Source: Paracoccaceae bacterium (GTDB lineage Bacteria; Pseudomonadota; Alphaproteobacteria; Rhodobacterales; Rhodobacteraceae). From it: a stretch of 40,460 bases of DNA. The translations under genes and the position numbers were made by a program. The stretch lies in NCBI GenBank assembly GCA_027351005.1, contig DAIEJF010000319.1:1-40460 (forward strand), given 5' to 3'. The number at the start of each line of letters is the position of its first letter. The stretch's first letter is position 1. The notes beneath the pieces were generated by a model. It had not been told where the DNA came from. It made no database searches and saw only the letters and a list, made by a program, of their open reading frames with translations. Of this stretch, positions 1-8,460 are shown one piece after another.

Positions 1-110
1 AGATGCGCCGCAACCAGCACAAGCCGGGCAACATGGCCGTTCTGGTGCAGGCGCCGCGCGCCGGATTGCGTACGTTCGAGGACGTGCTGGAAGCAAGCCG
101 CGGATTTTGA
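1..110 (+). CDS. ccr: Crotonyl-CoA carboxylase/reductase, C-terminal end (partial)
   Basis: Only the last 35 codons are present, in the frame that starts at base 3 and ends at TGA 108-110. The peptide contains NQHKPGNMAVLVQAPRAGL followed by RTFEDVLEAS, which I recognise as the conserved C-terminus of crotonyl-CoA carboxylase/reductase, the key enzyme of the ethylmalonyl-CoA pathway of acetate assimilation in Rhodobacteraceae. The enzyme reductively carboxylates crotonyl-CoA to ethylmalonyl-CoA with NADPH. The catalytic domains lie outside the window, so the identification rests only on this tail. A GC-rich stem-loop follows the stop codon. Confidence 0.8.
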   Translation, partial: MRRNQHKPGNMAVLVQAPRAGLRTFEDVLEASRGF

Positions 111-121
111 GGTGTATCGTT

Positions 122-162
122 GCGGCCGAAGAAACGATTCCGCTCCGGCCGCTCCCATTTTA
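122..162 (+). terminator. Possible ccr terminator hairpin
   Basis: A perfect 7-bp inverted repeat, GCGGCCG (122-128) and CGGCCGC (146-152), flanks a 17-nt loop and is followed by a short T-containing stretch (TCCCATTTT). It lies 11 bases after the ccr stop codon. The long loop and weak T run make it only a possible intrinsic terminator. Confidence 0.4.
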
Positions 163-216
163 GCACGTTGTTAATCAATTTCCCGTTCGCTGGCCTTGGC
201 TAATCCGGAGGCGACG

Positions 217-411
217 ATGCGACACGAATGGATCCTCAATGTTCTGGCCGACCTGCACCTTTATGCCGAGTTGAACGGCCTGCCCGAAACCGCCGAGCGG
301 GCGGGCGCGGCGATGGCGGCCGCCGAACGGGAGTTGGCGCGGCTTCATGCGCAGCCGCAGGAAGCGCCCCGGCGCCCCACGGTGATGACGGTCAGGCCAG
401 CGCCGCCATGA
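217..411 (+). CDS. Small conserved hypothetical protein (64 aa)
   Basis: This encodes a 64-residue protein beginning MRHEWILNVLADLHLYAEL. I recall short proteins with a near-identical start (MRHEWIL-VL-DL) as conserved in Rhodobacterales, without known function. The ATG at 217 is preceded by a good GGAGG at 207-211; a TTG 21 bases upstream (196) is in frame but has no ribosome binding site. The N-terminal half looks like an amphipathic helix, the middle is Ala/Glu-rich and probably helical, and the tail is Pro/Arg-rich. No signal peptide or membrane segment is visible. Its 3' end overlaps the convergent BtuF-like gene by 20 bases (392-411). Confidence 0.7.
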   Translation: MRHEWILNVLADLHLYAELNGLPETAERAGAAMAAAERELARLHAQPQEAPRRPTVMTVRPAPP

Positions 412-1168
412 TCGCATCCAGCCCATCGGTCAGCGCGGCGGGGCCCGGTTGCAGGATCAGGGGCGACTTGATCTCGACGATGCGGCCCGATGCGACCGCA
501 GGCACGGACTGCCAGCCCGGCCGCGCCGCGATCTTTTCGGGGCGCACCTTCTTGCCGCACCAGGACGCCAGGATCACCTCGGGCGCGGCGGCGATCACCT
601 GATCGGATGTGACGATGCGGTCGCGGGCGCCCGGCGCGCGCGCCAGCGGGGCAAAGACATCTTCGCCCCCCGCGATCCCGACAAGTTCCGACACCCAGCC
701 GATGCCCGAAATCATCGGCTCGTCCCATTCCTCGAAATAGACCCGACGACGGGGGCGGGTGGCGGCGGCGGCCCGCACGGCGGCCAGCCGCGCCTCATAG
801 CCCGCAGCCAGCGTCTCGGCCCGGCCGGGGGCCCCGACCAGCGCGCCCAGCGTGCGGATCATCGCCAGGATCCCGGCCACGTCGCGCTGGTTGAACCCCA
901 CGACCATGACGCCGCGTTTCAGAAGTTCCGCCGCGATGTCGGCCTGAAGGTCGGAAAAGGTCAGGACCAGATCGGGGTCCAGCGCCATCACCTTGGGCAG
1001 GTCGGCCGATGTGAAGGCCGACACCCGCGGCTTTTCCCGCCGCACCCGGGCCGGACGCACCGCATAACCCGAAACGCCGACGATGCGGCGTTCCTCGCCC
1101 AGAAGGTAAAGAGTTTCGACCGTTTCCTCGGTCAGGCAGACGATGCGTTCGGGGGGGAAATGGCGCAT
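392..1168 (-). CDS. BtuF-like periplasmic-binding-fold protein (PF01497 type) without signal peptide
   Basis: This 258-residue protein has the fold signature of the class III binding proteins used for cobalamin and iron-siderophore import: ERIVCLTEETVETLYLLG at the N-terminus, the PDLVLTFSDLQ strand, and the FEEWDEP-ISGIGWVSELV segment that starts the second lobe. The ATG at 1168 directly precedes the conserved first strand, so there is no export signal; upstream in-frame codons give an Arg-rich, non-signal extension. Signal-less members of this family are common in proteobacteria and are annotated cobalamin-binding protein, but the ligand is unproven. No permease or ATPase partner lies nearby. 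It is transcribed divergently from the helicase gene (85-bp gap). Confidence 0.75.
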   Translation of the reverse strand: MRHFPPERIVCLTEETVETLYLLGEERRIVGVSGYAVRPARVRREKPRVSAFTSADLPKVMALDPDLVLTFSDLQADIAAELLKRGVMVVGFNQRDVAGILAMIRTLGALVGAPGRAETLAAGYEARLAAVRAAAATRPRRRVYFEEWDEPMISGIGWVSELVGIAGGEDVFAPLARAPGARDRIVTSDQVIAAAPEVILASWCGKKVRPEKIAARPGWQSVPAVASGRIVEIKSPLILQPGPAALTDGLDAIMAALA

Positions 1169-1253
1169 GGCCCGGGTGTGACAGCCGCGCCCGCGGCGGT
1201 CAAGCCGGCCTTCCGGCTGGCCCTTCCGCCGCCCCTCGGCTAGGGTCCGCGCC

Positions 1254-2774
1254 ATGACCGTTCCCGCCCTTACCTTTTCCGAGGATCAGGCCGAAGCCTG
1301 GGATCGCCTGGCCGATCTGCTGCGCAAGGCCGGGGTGGACCCCGATGACGGAACGCTGAGCCCCGAGGGCGCCGACGGCTCCAGCGTGGTGGCGGTGGTG
1401 GGCAAGGCGGGGTCGGGCAAGACCATGCTGCTTGCGGCGCTGACCAAGGCGCTGGCCGAGGCGGGCGTCGATATCGTCTCGGGTGACTGGGAGGGGCGGC
1501 GGCGCAAGGACCGCCGGACGCTGGCGATCCTGGCGCCCACCAACAAGGCCGCAAGCGTGTTGCGAAACCGCGGGGTTCCCGCGACCACGATCCACCGCAT
1601 CCTCTATACCCCCGTCTATGACCCGGAATACGAGCGCATCGCCGAATGGCTGGCCGGGCAGGGCGACCGCCCCGTGGTCGAGGGGCTGACCGACCTGGCG
1701 CTGGACCGGGCCAAGGCGTTCTACGATACGGTCAAGTCGATCCCCGGCGCTCTGGCGGCGGCGGGTCTGCGGGGGTCGGATTTCATCAAGGGCTGGAAAC
1801 GCCGCGAAGAACCGCTGGACATCGGCTTTGTCGACGAAAGCTCGATGCTGGATGAACGGCAGTTCGATGACCTGCGCGAGATCTTTCCGACGCTGGTGCT
1901 GTTCGGCGACCCGGCGCAGCTTGCCCCGGTGGGCCAGTCGGGCGAGATGGTCTTCGACAAGCTGGGCGACAGCCGCAAGCTGATCCTGCACCGCATCCAC
2001 CGCCAGACGCAGGACAACCCGATCCTGGATCTTGCCCATGCGCTGGCCGACCCTGCGGTGGGCTTCGACGCCTTCGAGCGGATGGTGGAGGACGCCGCCC
2101 GCCGCGACGAGCGGGTGGTGATGGCCCAGCGGGTCGAGGCCGAGCTGATGGCGCGCTCGCCCGTTCTGGTGTGGCGCAATGCCACCCGCATCCGGCTGAT
2201 CCAGGCCTTCCGCGCCGCCTACAGTGCGCCCGCGGACGAATTGCTGCCGGGCGAGCCGCTGATCTGCGACGGGATCGAACTGCCGCTGAAGCACCGCAAG
2301 AAGCGGATCGACCTTGAGGCCCGCGGGCTGATCAAGGGGGCGCAGGTGATCTATCTGGGCCCGGGGCGCAAGCCGGGCTTTTCCCGCCTGTTCGTGATCG
2401 GCGCCGAAGAACCGCGGCTGTCGGCGGCCTCGATCATCAAGATCGAGCTGCCCGACGAAGAGGAACCCTTCATCCCGTTCGCGGCGCGGATGGGGGCCGC
2501 CTTCCTGCATGGCGCCGCCGTCACCATCCACAAGGCGCAGGGCAGCCAGTGGGACACGGTGCAGGTCTTTGCCCCCGACCTTTACGCCGCCGCGCAATCC
2601 GGCCGCAACGAGGCCGGGCTGCCGCTGTGGAAGCGGCTGGCCTATGTTGCCATCACCCGGGCCGAGCGGCGGCTGCTGTGGGTGGTGCGCAACCGGCTGG
2701 CACGGCCCGCGGCGCCCCTTGGCATCGAGGATCTGCCCATCGGTACAGCTGCGCTGGAACTGGAGGCGGAATAA
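1254..2774 (+). CDS. RecD/Dda-like superfamily 1B DNA helicase
   Basis: The 506-residue protein carries the full SF1 helicase set: Walker A GKAGSGKT at residues 50-57, motif Ia LAPTNKAA, a DExx-type Walker B (FVDESSM, near residue 193), motif III GDPAQLAPV, motif V TIHKAQGSQWDTV, and motif VI YVAITRAERR. The TIHKAQGSQ signature is typical of the RecD/Dda/Pif1 side, which unwinds DNA 5' to 3'. It is much shorter than RecD and there is no recB or recC here, so it is a stand-alone ATP-dependent helicase of the kind found in Rhodobacteraceae. Its precise role (replication or repair accessory) is not shown by the sequence. It starts at ATG 1254 and ends in TAA. Confidence 0.88.
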   Translation: MTVPALTFSEDQAEAWDRLADLLRKAGVDPDDGTLSPEGADGSSVVAVVGKAGSGKTMLLAALTKALAEAGVDIVSGDWEGRRRKDRRTLAILAPTNKAASVLRNRGVPATTIHRILYTPVYDPEYERIAEWLAGQGDRPVVEGLTDLALDRAKAFYDTVKSIPGALAAAGLRGSDFIKGWKRREEPLDIGFVDESSMLDERQFDDLREIFPTLVLFGDPAQLAPVGQSGEMVFDKLGDSRKLILHRIHRQTQDNPILDLAHALADPAVGFDAFERMVEDAARRDERVVMAQRVEAELMARSPVLVWRNATRIRLIQAFRAAYSAPADELLPGEPLICDGIELPLKHRKKRIDLEARGLIKGAQVIYLGPGRKPGFSRLFVIGAEEPRLSAASIIKIELPDEEEPFIPFAARMGAAFLHGAAVTIHKAQGSQWDTVQVFAPDLYAAAQSGRNEAGLPLWKRLAYVAITRAERRLLWVVRNRLARPAAPLGIEDLPIGTAALELEAE

Positions 2775-2834
2775 CCCTCTGGCCCGCGCCTGACGTTCGC
2801 CCTACTCTCGCGCCCAAACGAAAGGGAGGCCCCG

Positions 2835-3071
2835 ATGCGCTGCGTCTTCGTCCAGTTCCGCTGCACCCCCGGCAAGACCTACGAGGTTGCCGACGCGATC
2901 TATGATCGCGAGGTGGTCAGCGAGCTTTACTCTACCTCGGGCGATTGGGATCTGATCGCCAAGGTCTATATCCCCGACGAGGCCGACGTGGGCCACTACC
3001 TGTCCGAGCGGCTGTTCGACATCCCGGGCATCGTACGCACCCTGACCACGATGACCTTCAAGGCGTTCTGA
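2835..3071 (+). CDS. Stand-alone Lrp/AsnC ligand-binding (RAM) domain protein
   Basis: This 78-residue protein (MRCVFVQFRCTPGKTYEVADAI at the start) matches the C-terminal effector domain of Lrp/AsnC regulators, with the beta-alpha-beta-beta-alpha-beta pattern and the GDWDLIAKVYIPD strand, but no helix-turn-helix. In full Lrp proteins this domain binds amino acids and drives octamer assembly; isolated copies exist, with unclear function. A strong GGGAGG sits 6 bases before the ATG. Only one base separates it from the SDR gene, so the two are almost certainly cotranscribed and translationally coupled. Confidence 0.85.
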   Translation: MRCVFVQFRCTPGKTYEVADAIYDREVVSELYSTSGDWDLIAKVYIPDEADVGHYLSERLFDIPGIVRTLTTMTFKAF

Positions 3072-3072
3072 C

Positions 3073-3810
3073 ATGACCCGCAGCATCATCGTGACGGGCG
3101 CAAGCGCGGGCATCGGCAAGGCCACGGCGCTGCGCTTCCTGCTGGCGGGCTGGCAGGTGGGGCTGGTGGCCCGCCGCCGCGAGTCGCTGGAGGAAATCGC
3201 CGCCGCCCATCCGGGCGCCGTGCCCCTGGCCTGCGACGTGGCAGATCCCGCGGCGGTCGAGTCGGTCTTTGCCGCCGCCGCGGCGCGGTTCGGGCGGATC
3301 GACGCGCTGTTCAACAATGCGGGCATCTCGCGCCCCGCCGGTCTGATCGACGAGATCCCGGTGCAGGACTGGCTGGACACCGTGCAGGTGAACCTGAACG
3401 GCATGTTCTTCTGTGCCCGCGCGGCCTTTGCCCAGATGCGACGGCAGGCGCCCCAGGGCGGACGGATCATCAACAACGGTTCGATCTCGGCCCATGCGCC
3501 CCGGCCGGGCTCGGCGGCTTATACCGCGACGAAACACGCGGTGACCGGGCTGACCAAGACGATCTCGCTGGACGGGCGGCCCTTCGATATCGCCTGCGGA
3601 CAGATCGACATCGGCAACGCAGGAACCGAGATGGCCGCGAAGATGGCCAAGGGCGTTCCGCAGGCCGATGGCAGCATCCGGGCCGAAGCGATGATGGACG
3701 TGGCCGAGGTTGCCGAGGCGGTGCTTCACATGGCGACGTTGCCCTTGTCGACCAACGTGCAGTTCATGACCATCATGGCCACCAAGATGCCCTTCGTCGG
3801 GCGCGGCTGA
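3073..3810 (+). CDS. Short-chain dehydrogenase/reductase (SDR)
   Basis: This 245-residue classical SDR has the Rossmann cofactor motif TGASAGIG (residues 8-15), NNAG (81-84), a serine in NNGSIS (137-139), and the catalytic YTATK (Tyr150, Lys154). The basic ARRRE stretch after the second beta strand suggests NADP(H) preference. The substrate cannot be read from the sequence. It is coupled to the preceding RAM-domain gene and ends directly against the convergent TIGR02186 gene, with no spacer. Family certain; specific reaction unknown. Confidence 0.88.
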   Translation: MTRSIIVTGASAGIGKATALRFLLAGWQVGLVARRRESLEEIAAAHPGAVPLACDVADPAAVESVFAAAAARFGRIDALFNNAGISRPAGLIDEIPVQDWLDTVQVNLNGMFFCARAAFAQMRRQAPQGGRIINNGSISAHAPRPGSAAYTATKHAVTGLTKTISLDGRPFDIACGQIDIGNAGTEMAAKMAKGVPQADGSIRAEAMMDVAEVAEAVLHMATLPLSTNVQFMTIMATKMPFVGRG

Positions 3811-4602
3811 TCAGCGTTTCACCAGCCGGAACACCGCCGAGGCCAGCCACCCCGCCGCGATCGCGATCACCAGCGACAGCAGGCCGTAGACGGGCGGCTG
3901 GTTCTTGGCCAGTTCGTAAAGCCAGCGCTCCAGCCCCATCTTGCGCACGCGGATGTCGGTCTTGTGCACATCGACCACCTGGCCGTTGCGGGTCAGGAAG
4001 ATGCGCGCCTTGTAAAGCCCTTCGGTCAGGTTCGCGGGCAGCCTGATGTCGGTGTGGAACAGCGTCGCCTGTTCCACGGCGACGGTGCCCTGGTCCAGGA
4101 CATAAAGCCCCTGGTCCTTGCGGATGCGGATCAGCGCGTTGATGAACGCCTCGCCGTCGGGTACCTGGCTGGCAATTCCGGTATCCTGGATCGCCTGCGG
4201 GATGGTGATCTTGTAGCGCAGGTCCTCGGTCTGGCTCAGAACGTCATTCAGCGGACCCGACGTGGCGATTGCGTAGAAGGCCGGGGCCGAGGTGACGCGC
4301 GCGCGCTCGGTGTTGATCCAGATGCCCCAGACGTGGCCCTTGCGGCTGATGTCGACCGGGTTCGGCGGCCCTTCCAGCGTCACGATCACCTGAAGGGGGG
4401 CGCTGTCGGGCGGTGGCGTCTGCCGCTTGACCGCGCCGAACACCAGGATGTCAGAGCCGTTGAAGGTGGCGGTGATGGCGATCTGGTTCTCGCTGAGCCC
4501 GGCCACCACCTGTTCGGGCGGCGGCGTGGCGGGTGCCGCCGTCTCTGCCAGCGCGGGCAGGGCGGCCAGAACGCCCAGTGACAGGATCAGCGCGCGGATC
4601 AT
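3811..4602 (-). CDS. TIGR02186 family membrane-anchored protein (Alph_Pro_TM)
   Basis: The 263-residue product has an N-terminal signal peptide (MIRALILSLGVLAALPALAE), a large exported domain and one C-terminal membrane helix (YGLLSLVIAIAAGWLASAVF) ending in basic residues. The GLSENQIAITATFNGSDILVFG block and HVWGIWIN are features I associate with TIGR02186/PF09608, an uncharacterised alphaproteobacterial family usually found beside TauE-like permeases, as it is here. Its ATG overlaps the permease stop codon in a 4-base ATGA, so the two form one operon. A role with the transporter in sulfur-compound export is an inference from gene pairing only. Confidence 0.83.
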   Translation of the reverse strand: MIRALILSLGVLAALPALAETAAPATPPPEQVVAGLSENQIAITATFNGSDILVFGAVKRQTPPPDSAPLQVIVTLEGPPNPVDISRKGHVWGIWINTERARVTSAPAFYAIATSGPLNDVLSQTEDLRYKITIPQAIQDTGIASQVPDGEAFINALIRIRKDQGLYVLDQGTVAVEQATLFHTDIRLPANLTEGLYKARIFLTRNGQVVDVHKTDIRVRKMGLERWLYELAKNQPPVYGLLSLVIAIAAGWLASAVFRLVKR

Positions 4603-5525
4603 GGGTGGTTCACCGAGCGGATCGAGTAAAGATCCGAAGGCGTCAGTACCAGGTCCAGCCCGATCTTCACGCTGACTGCCAGCACCAGAATCGCCAGCAG
4701 GATGCGCAGTTGCTCGGCCTTCAGCCGGAAGCCGATGACGGTGCCGATCTGCGCGCCCACCACGCCGCCCACGATCAGCAGAACCGCCAGCGCCAGATCA
4801 ACCGACTGGTTTGTGATCGCATGGGCCATCACCGAATAGGCGGTGACGAAGATGATCTGGAAAAGCGAGGTGCCCACCACCACCCGCGTGTTCATGCCCA
4901 GCAGGTAGATCATCGCAGGCACCAGGATGAAGCCGCCGCCCACCCCCATCGTGGCCGACAGGAACCCGACCATCAGCCCGATGCCCACGGGTGGCAGAAC
5001 GCTGATGTAAAGGCCCGAGGTGCGGAACTTGACCTTGAAGGGGCCGCGCTGGGCCCAGCCATGGCGGCTGCGGCTGCCCGACGTCGGCGGAGGCGCGCCG
5101 CTGCGCGCCCGCCGGATGGCGCGGAAGCTTTCCTGAAACATCAGGGTGCCGATCGCGCCCATGAAGAAGACATAGGAAAATTGCACGAACAGTTCGGTCT
5201 GCCCGGCCTGCTTCATCAGTTCGAACACATAGATGCCGATGTTCGATCCGGCGAAGCCGCCGATCAGCATCACCGTGCCCATGCGGAAATCGACGGTGCG
5301 GCGTCGGATATGGACAAGAAGGCCCGAGACCGAGGCCGCGACCACCTGGTTCGCCCCCGTTGCCACGGCCACGCCTGGCGGGACGCCGATGAACAGCAGA
5401 AGCGGTGTGATCAGAAAACCGCCGCCCACCCCGAAGATCCCCGACAGCAACCCCACGCCGCCGCCAATTCCCAGCAGCAGGAAGATGTTGACCGATACCT
5501 CAGCGATAGGCAGGTAAATCTGCAT
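4599..5525 (-). CDS. TauE/SafE family sulfite/sulfonate-type permease
   Basis: This 308-residue polytopic protein shows the duplicated TauE/SafE architecture: the first repeat contains GGGVGLLSGIFGVGGGFLITP and the second contains GFLSATMGVGGGFILVPAM, with about eight hydrophobic segments and a cytoplasmic Arg/Ser-rich linker (ESFRAIRRARSG) in between. Members export or import sulfite, sulfoacetate and related anions, but substrate cannot be assigned. The start at ATG 5525 has no good ribosome binding site. It is the first gene of the pair with the TIGR02186 gene; pairing with that family is characteristic of this alphaproteobacterial subgroup. Confidence 0.88.
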   Translation of the reverse strand: MQIYLPIAEVSVNIFLLLGIGGGVGLLSGIFGVGGGFLITPLLLFIGVPPGVAVATGANQVVAASVSGLLVHIRRRTVDFRMGTVMLIGGFAGSNIGIYVFELMKQAGQTELFVQFSYVFFMGAIGTLMFQESFRAIRRARSGAPPPTSGSRSRHGWAQRGPFKVKFRTSGLYISVLPPVGIGLMVGFLSATMGVGGGFILVPAMIYLLGMNTRVVVGTSLFQIIFVTAYSVMAHAITNQSVDLALAVLLIVGGVVGAQIGTVIGFRLKAEQLRILLAILVLAVSVKIGLDLVLTPSDLYSIRSVNHP

Positions 5526-5584
5526 GGGGCCGTCCGGGCGGGGCAGGCGGTGGGGCCGCCGGAAGGCAGGCCGGTTGCTGGAAA

Positions 5585-5611
5585 GGTGCTATCTGCCCCA
5601 GAGCTAGCACC
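5585..5611 (-). terminator. Hairpin at the end of the nucleoside operon
   Basis: On the minus strand GGTGCTA and TAGCACC form a 7-bp outer stem, and TCTG/CAGA an inner stem closed by GGG, with a 2-nt bulge. TTTCC follows. It begins at the punA stop codon and lies before the tauE start, where a terminator would be expected. The T tract is short, so termination may be partial. Confidence 0.5.
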
Positions 5612-6417
5612 TATTCCATTTTTTGCAAGTATTGTCGCAGCACACGTTCCAGCTTGGCGGCGCCTAGCGGGGCCATGGCCTTGGTGTGTTCGTGGCTGAT
5701 CGATTCCGTACCCATCCCCGCCGCCATGTTGGTGATGGTGGAAATCGCCGCGACCTTCAGGCCCAGAAAGCGTGCCAGGATCACCTCGGGTACCGTCGAC
5801 ATGCCCACGGCATCGCCGCCCAGGATGCGGATCGCCCGGATCTCGGCCGGGGTCTCGAACGAGGGGCCGGAATACCAGGCATAGACGCCGTCGTGCAGGG
5901 TCACGCCCTCGGCCGTGGCCGCGGCGCGCAACGCGGCGCGCAGGCTCGGGTCGTGCGCGTCCGTCATCGGCACGAAGCGCGCATCCGTCCGCTCGCCGAT
6001 CAGCGGGTTCAAGCCCGAGAAGTTGATATGGTCGGACAAGAGCATCAACTCGCCTGTGGGCATGTCGGGGTGCAGCGACCCCGCGGCATTGGTGGCGATC
6101 AGCCGGGTGGCCCCCAGCGCCGCCAGCACCTCGAGTGGCAGCCGCATCGCGTCGGCGCGGCCTTGCTCGTAGTAGTGCTCGCGCCCGCCGAACACGGCCA
6201 CGCGGCGCCCTTCCAGACGCCCCACCACCAGGTTGGCGTTATGGCCCGACACCCCCGCATGGGGAAAGCCCGGCAGATCGGTGTAGGGAATGGCCACGCC
6301 TTCCACTGCGGCGGCCAGATGCCCCAGACCCGAGCCAAGGATCAGACCGAGGGTAACCGGGTCCGCCCCGGCCCGCTCACGGATCAGTGCGGCAACGGCC
6401 TCAGCGTTCCTTGACAT
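5611..6417 (-). CDS. punA: Purine-nucleoside phosphorylase, trimeric type
   Basis: The 268-residue enzyme splits purine (deoxy)nucleosides with phosphate to base and (deoxy)ribose-1-phosphate. Family residues are visible: GSGLG (28-32, phosphate loop), the His59 region GVSGHN, GREHYYE (78-84), NAAGS (110-114), the purine-site GPSFETPAE (184-192), Met206 in GMSTVPE, Asn230 in TITNMAAG, and SHEHTK (241-246). The Asn at the base site is the signature of the hypoxanthine/guanine-preferring trimeric class. It is the last gene of the transporter operon, overlapping the upstream permease gene by 17 bases, which argues that imported purine nucleosides are its substrate. It ends with TAG. Confidence 0.92.
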   Translation of the reverse strand: MSRNAEAVAALIRERAGADPVTLGLILGSGLGHLAAAVEGVAIPYTDLPGFPHAGVSGHNANLVVGRLEGRRVAVFGGREHYYEQGRADAMRLPLEVLAALGATRLIATNAAGSLHPDMPTGELMLLSDHINFSGLNPLIGERTDARFVPMTDAHDPSLRAALRAAATAEGVTLHDGVYAWYSGPSFETPAEIRAIRILGGDAVGMSTVPEVILARFLGLKVAAISTITNMAAGMGTESISHEHTKAMAPLGAAKLERVLRQYLQKME

Positions 6418-7366
6418 AGGGCTCGCCTCCTGCGCGGGGGGGGATGGCCTTGCCCACGAAACCTGCCAGCACCACCACGGTGAGGATGTAGGGCAGGTTG
6501 TCCATGAACTCGTTCGGGATCACCAGAACGCCCAGGTCGATCGTGGGATAGCGGATCGACACGGCGGCCAGAAAGCCGAAGAACATGGTGGAGCCCAGCG
6601 CCTGCCACGGACGCCACTTGGCGAAGATCAGCGCGGCCAGCGCGATGTAGCCGCGGCCCGCCGTCATCTCTCGTCCGAAGCCTGCGGCGAGCGCGGTGGA
6701 CAGGTAGCTGCCCGCGATGCCGCACAGAACGCCCGCGATGGCCAGCGCGGCAAAGCGCAGCGCCACCACCGACACGCCCGCGGTATCGACGGCAGCCGGG
6801 TTTTCCCCCACCGCCCGCAGCCGCAGACCGAAGCGGGTCCGGTAGAGAACCCACCAGGTGGCCGGAACCATCAGGAAGGCCAGGTAGACGAGCACCGAAT
6901 GCCCCGAGATCAGCTCGGCGTAGATCGGACCCAGAAAGGGCACGTCCCTCAGTTCGTTGGCAAAGGGCAGCGTCAGGTCGCGGAAGCGGGCCGCGCCTGA
7001 CAGGGCAGGGGTGCCGCCGCCCTGGTGGAACCAGTTCTGCCCCACCAGCACCGTGATCCCCGACGCAAGCATGTTGATCGCCACCCCCGAGATGAGCTGG
7101 TTGCCGCGGAAGGTGATCGAGGCCAGCCCGTGGATGGCCGAGAAGACCAGCGAGCCCGCAATCCCGGCCAAGAGACCCAGCCAGGCGCTGCCGGTGGTGT
7201 AGGCGACCGCCGCCGACAGGAAGGCCGCGACCAGCATCTTGCCTTCCAGCCCGATGTCGAACACGCCCGAGCGTTCCGAGAACAGCCCCGCAAGGCAGGC
7301 CAGCAGCAAGGGCGTGCCCAGCCGCACGGTGCTGTCGAGGATCGAGACGTAGCTTTCGAACGACAT
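6401..7366 (-). CDS. Nucleoside ABC transporter permease (NupQ/YufQ-like)
   Basis: This 321-residue inner-membrane protein of the BPD_transp_2 family carries the FSERSGVFDIGLEGKML motif near the N-terminus, RGNQLISGVAINMLA, the EAA-like loop TRFGLRLRAVGENPAAVDTAG, and GFGREMTAGRGYIALAALIF; these are characteristic of the second permease of BMP-type nucleoside importers. The start is ATG 7366 (MSFESYVSILDS), which shares its A with the TGA of the upstream permease (TGATG), so translation is coupled. It should pair with the 7366-8460 permease as a heterodimeric channel energised by the double ATPase. Confidence 0.9.
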   Translation of the reverse strand: MSFESYVSILDSTVRLGTPLLLACLAGLFSERSGVFDIGLEGKMLVAAFLSAAVAYTTGSAWLGLLAGIAGSLVFSAIHGLASITFRGNQLISGVAINMLASGITVLVGQNWFHQGGGTPALSGAARFRDLTLPFANELRDVPFLGPIYAELISGHSVLVYLAFLMVPATWWVLYRTRFGLRLRAVGENPAAVDTAGVSVVALRFAALAIAGVLCGIAGSYLSTALAAGFGREMTAGRGYIALAALIFAKWRPWQALGSTMFFGFLAAVSIRYPTIDLGVLVIPNEFMDNLPYILTVVVLAGFVGKAIPPRAGGEPYVKER

Positions 7367-8460
7367 CACGTCCTCCGCTTGCCGAATTTGCGGAACGCCG
7401 CCGCGACCGGAATCCGCACCATGTTGTCCAGCGCCCCGGTGAACAGGATCACCAGCGCCTGGATCACCCAGATCAGTTGCGGCGGAATCGAGGTCCACAT
7501 CGAAAGTTCGGCGCCGCCCTGATAGAGGAAGCCGAACAGGATCGAGGCCAGCAGAACGCCCAGCGGATGCGACCGCCCCATCAGCGCCACCGCGATGCCG
7601 ATGAAGCCCGCGCCCTCGGACGAGTTGAGCACGAGCCGCTGTGCCTCGCCCATGACGTTGTTGATCGACATCATCCCCGCCAGCGCGCCGGAAATCAGCA
7701 TGGCGCCCATGGTGATCCTGACCGGGCTGATGCCCGCATAGCGCGCCGCGGGTTCCGACTTGCCGAAGGCGCGCAGTGCGAAGCCGAAGCGCGTGTGCCA
7801 GATCAGCACCCACACCAGGAAGCAGGCCGCCAGCGCGATCAGAAGCGTCACGTTCACCGGCGGGTCCTTCGAGAAGGGGATGCCCACGGCGCCCAGGATC
7901 TCGCCCAGCTTGGGCAGTTCCAGATGCGCCGGGAAATCCGCCGACGACGGGTCTTGCGAGCCTGTCGGCTTCAGGAAGTGTTTCAGGACATAGAGCATCA
8001 GCCCCGCGCCGATGAAGTTGAACATGATCGTGGTGATCACGATATGGCTTCCGCGCTTGGCCTGAAGCAAGGCCGGAATGGCCGCCCAGGCCGCCCCGAA
8101 CAGCGCTGCGGCCGCAGTGGCCCCGATCAGCGCCAGCCACCAGTTCGGCCAGGGAATGAACAGGCAGGCCAGCGCCACGCCAAGGCCGCCAAGCTGCGCC
8201 TGCCCGTCGCCGCCGATGTTGAAGAGGCTTGCGTGAAACGCGACAGCCACCGCAAGCCCGGTGAACATGAAGTTGGTGGCGTAGTAGAGCGTATATCCCC
8301 AGCCATAGGTCGACCCCAGGCCGCCGTCGATCATGATCATCAGCGCGTTCAACGGGTTTTCCCCGATCGCCGCGATGACGATGCCCGACAGCACGAAGGC
8401 GATGACGATGGAGAGCAGCGGCACAAGGACCGCATCGGCCCATTTCGGCAGTCTGTCCAT
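7366..8460 (-). CDS. Nucleoside ABC transporter permease (NupP/YufP-like)
   Basis: The 364-residue protein is a polytopic permease with FNIGGDGQAQLGG, IVITTIMFNFIGAGLM, the coupling loop TRFGFALRAFGKSEPAARYAGIS and ALMGRSHPLGVLLASILFG, the hallmarks of the first permease of BMP-family purine nucleoside importers. I start it at ATG 8460, which overlaps the ATPase stop as TGATG, the same join used between the two permeases; a GTG at 8463 would add one residue. It should form the membrane channel with the next permease. Confidence 0.9.
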   Translation of the reverse strand: MDRLPKWADAVLVPLLSIVIAFVLSGIVIAAIGENPLNALMIMIDGGLGSTYGWGYTLYYATNFMFTGLAVAVAFHASLFNIGGDGQAQLGGLGVALACLFIPWPNWWLALIGATAAAALFGAAWAAIPALLQAKRGSHIVITTIMFNFIGAGLMLYVLKHFLKPTGSQDPSSADFPAHLELPKLGEILGAVGIPFSKDPPVNVTLLIALAACFLVWVLIWHTRFGFALRAFGKSEPAARYAGISPVRITMGAMLISGALAGMMSINNVMGEAQRLVLNSSEGAGFIGIAVALMGRSHPLGVLLASILFGFLYQGGAELSMWTSIPPQLIWVIQALVILFTGALDNMVRIPVAAAFRKFGKRRT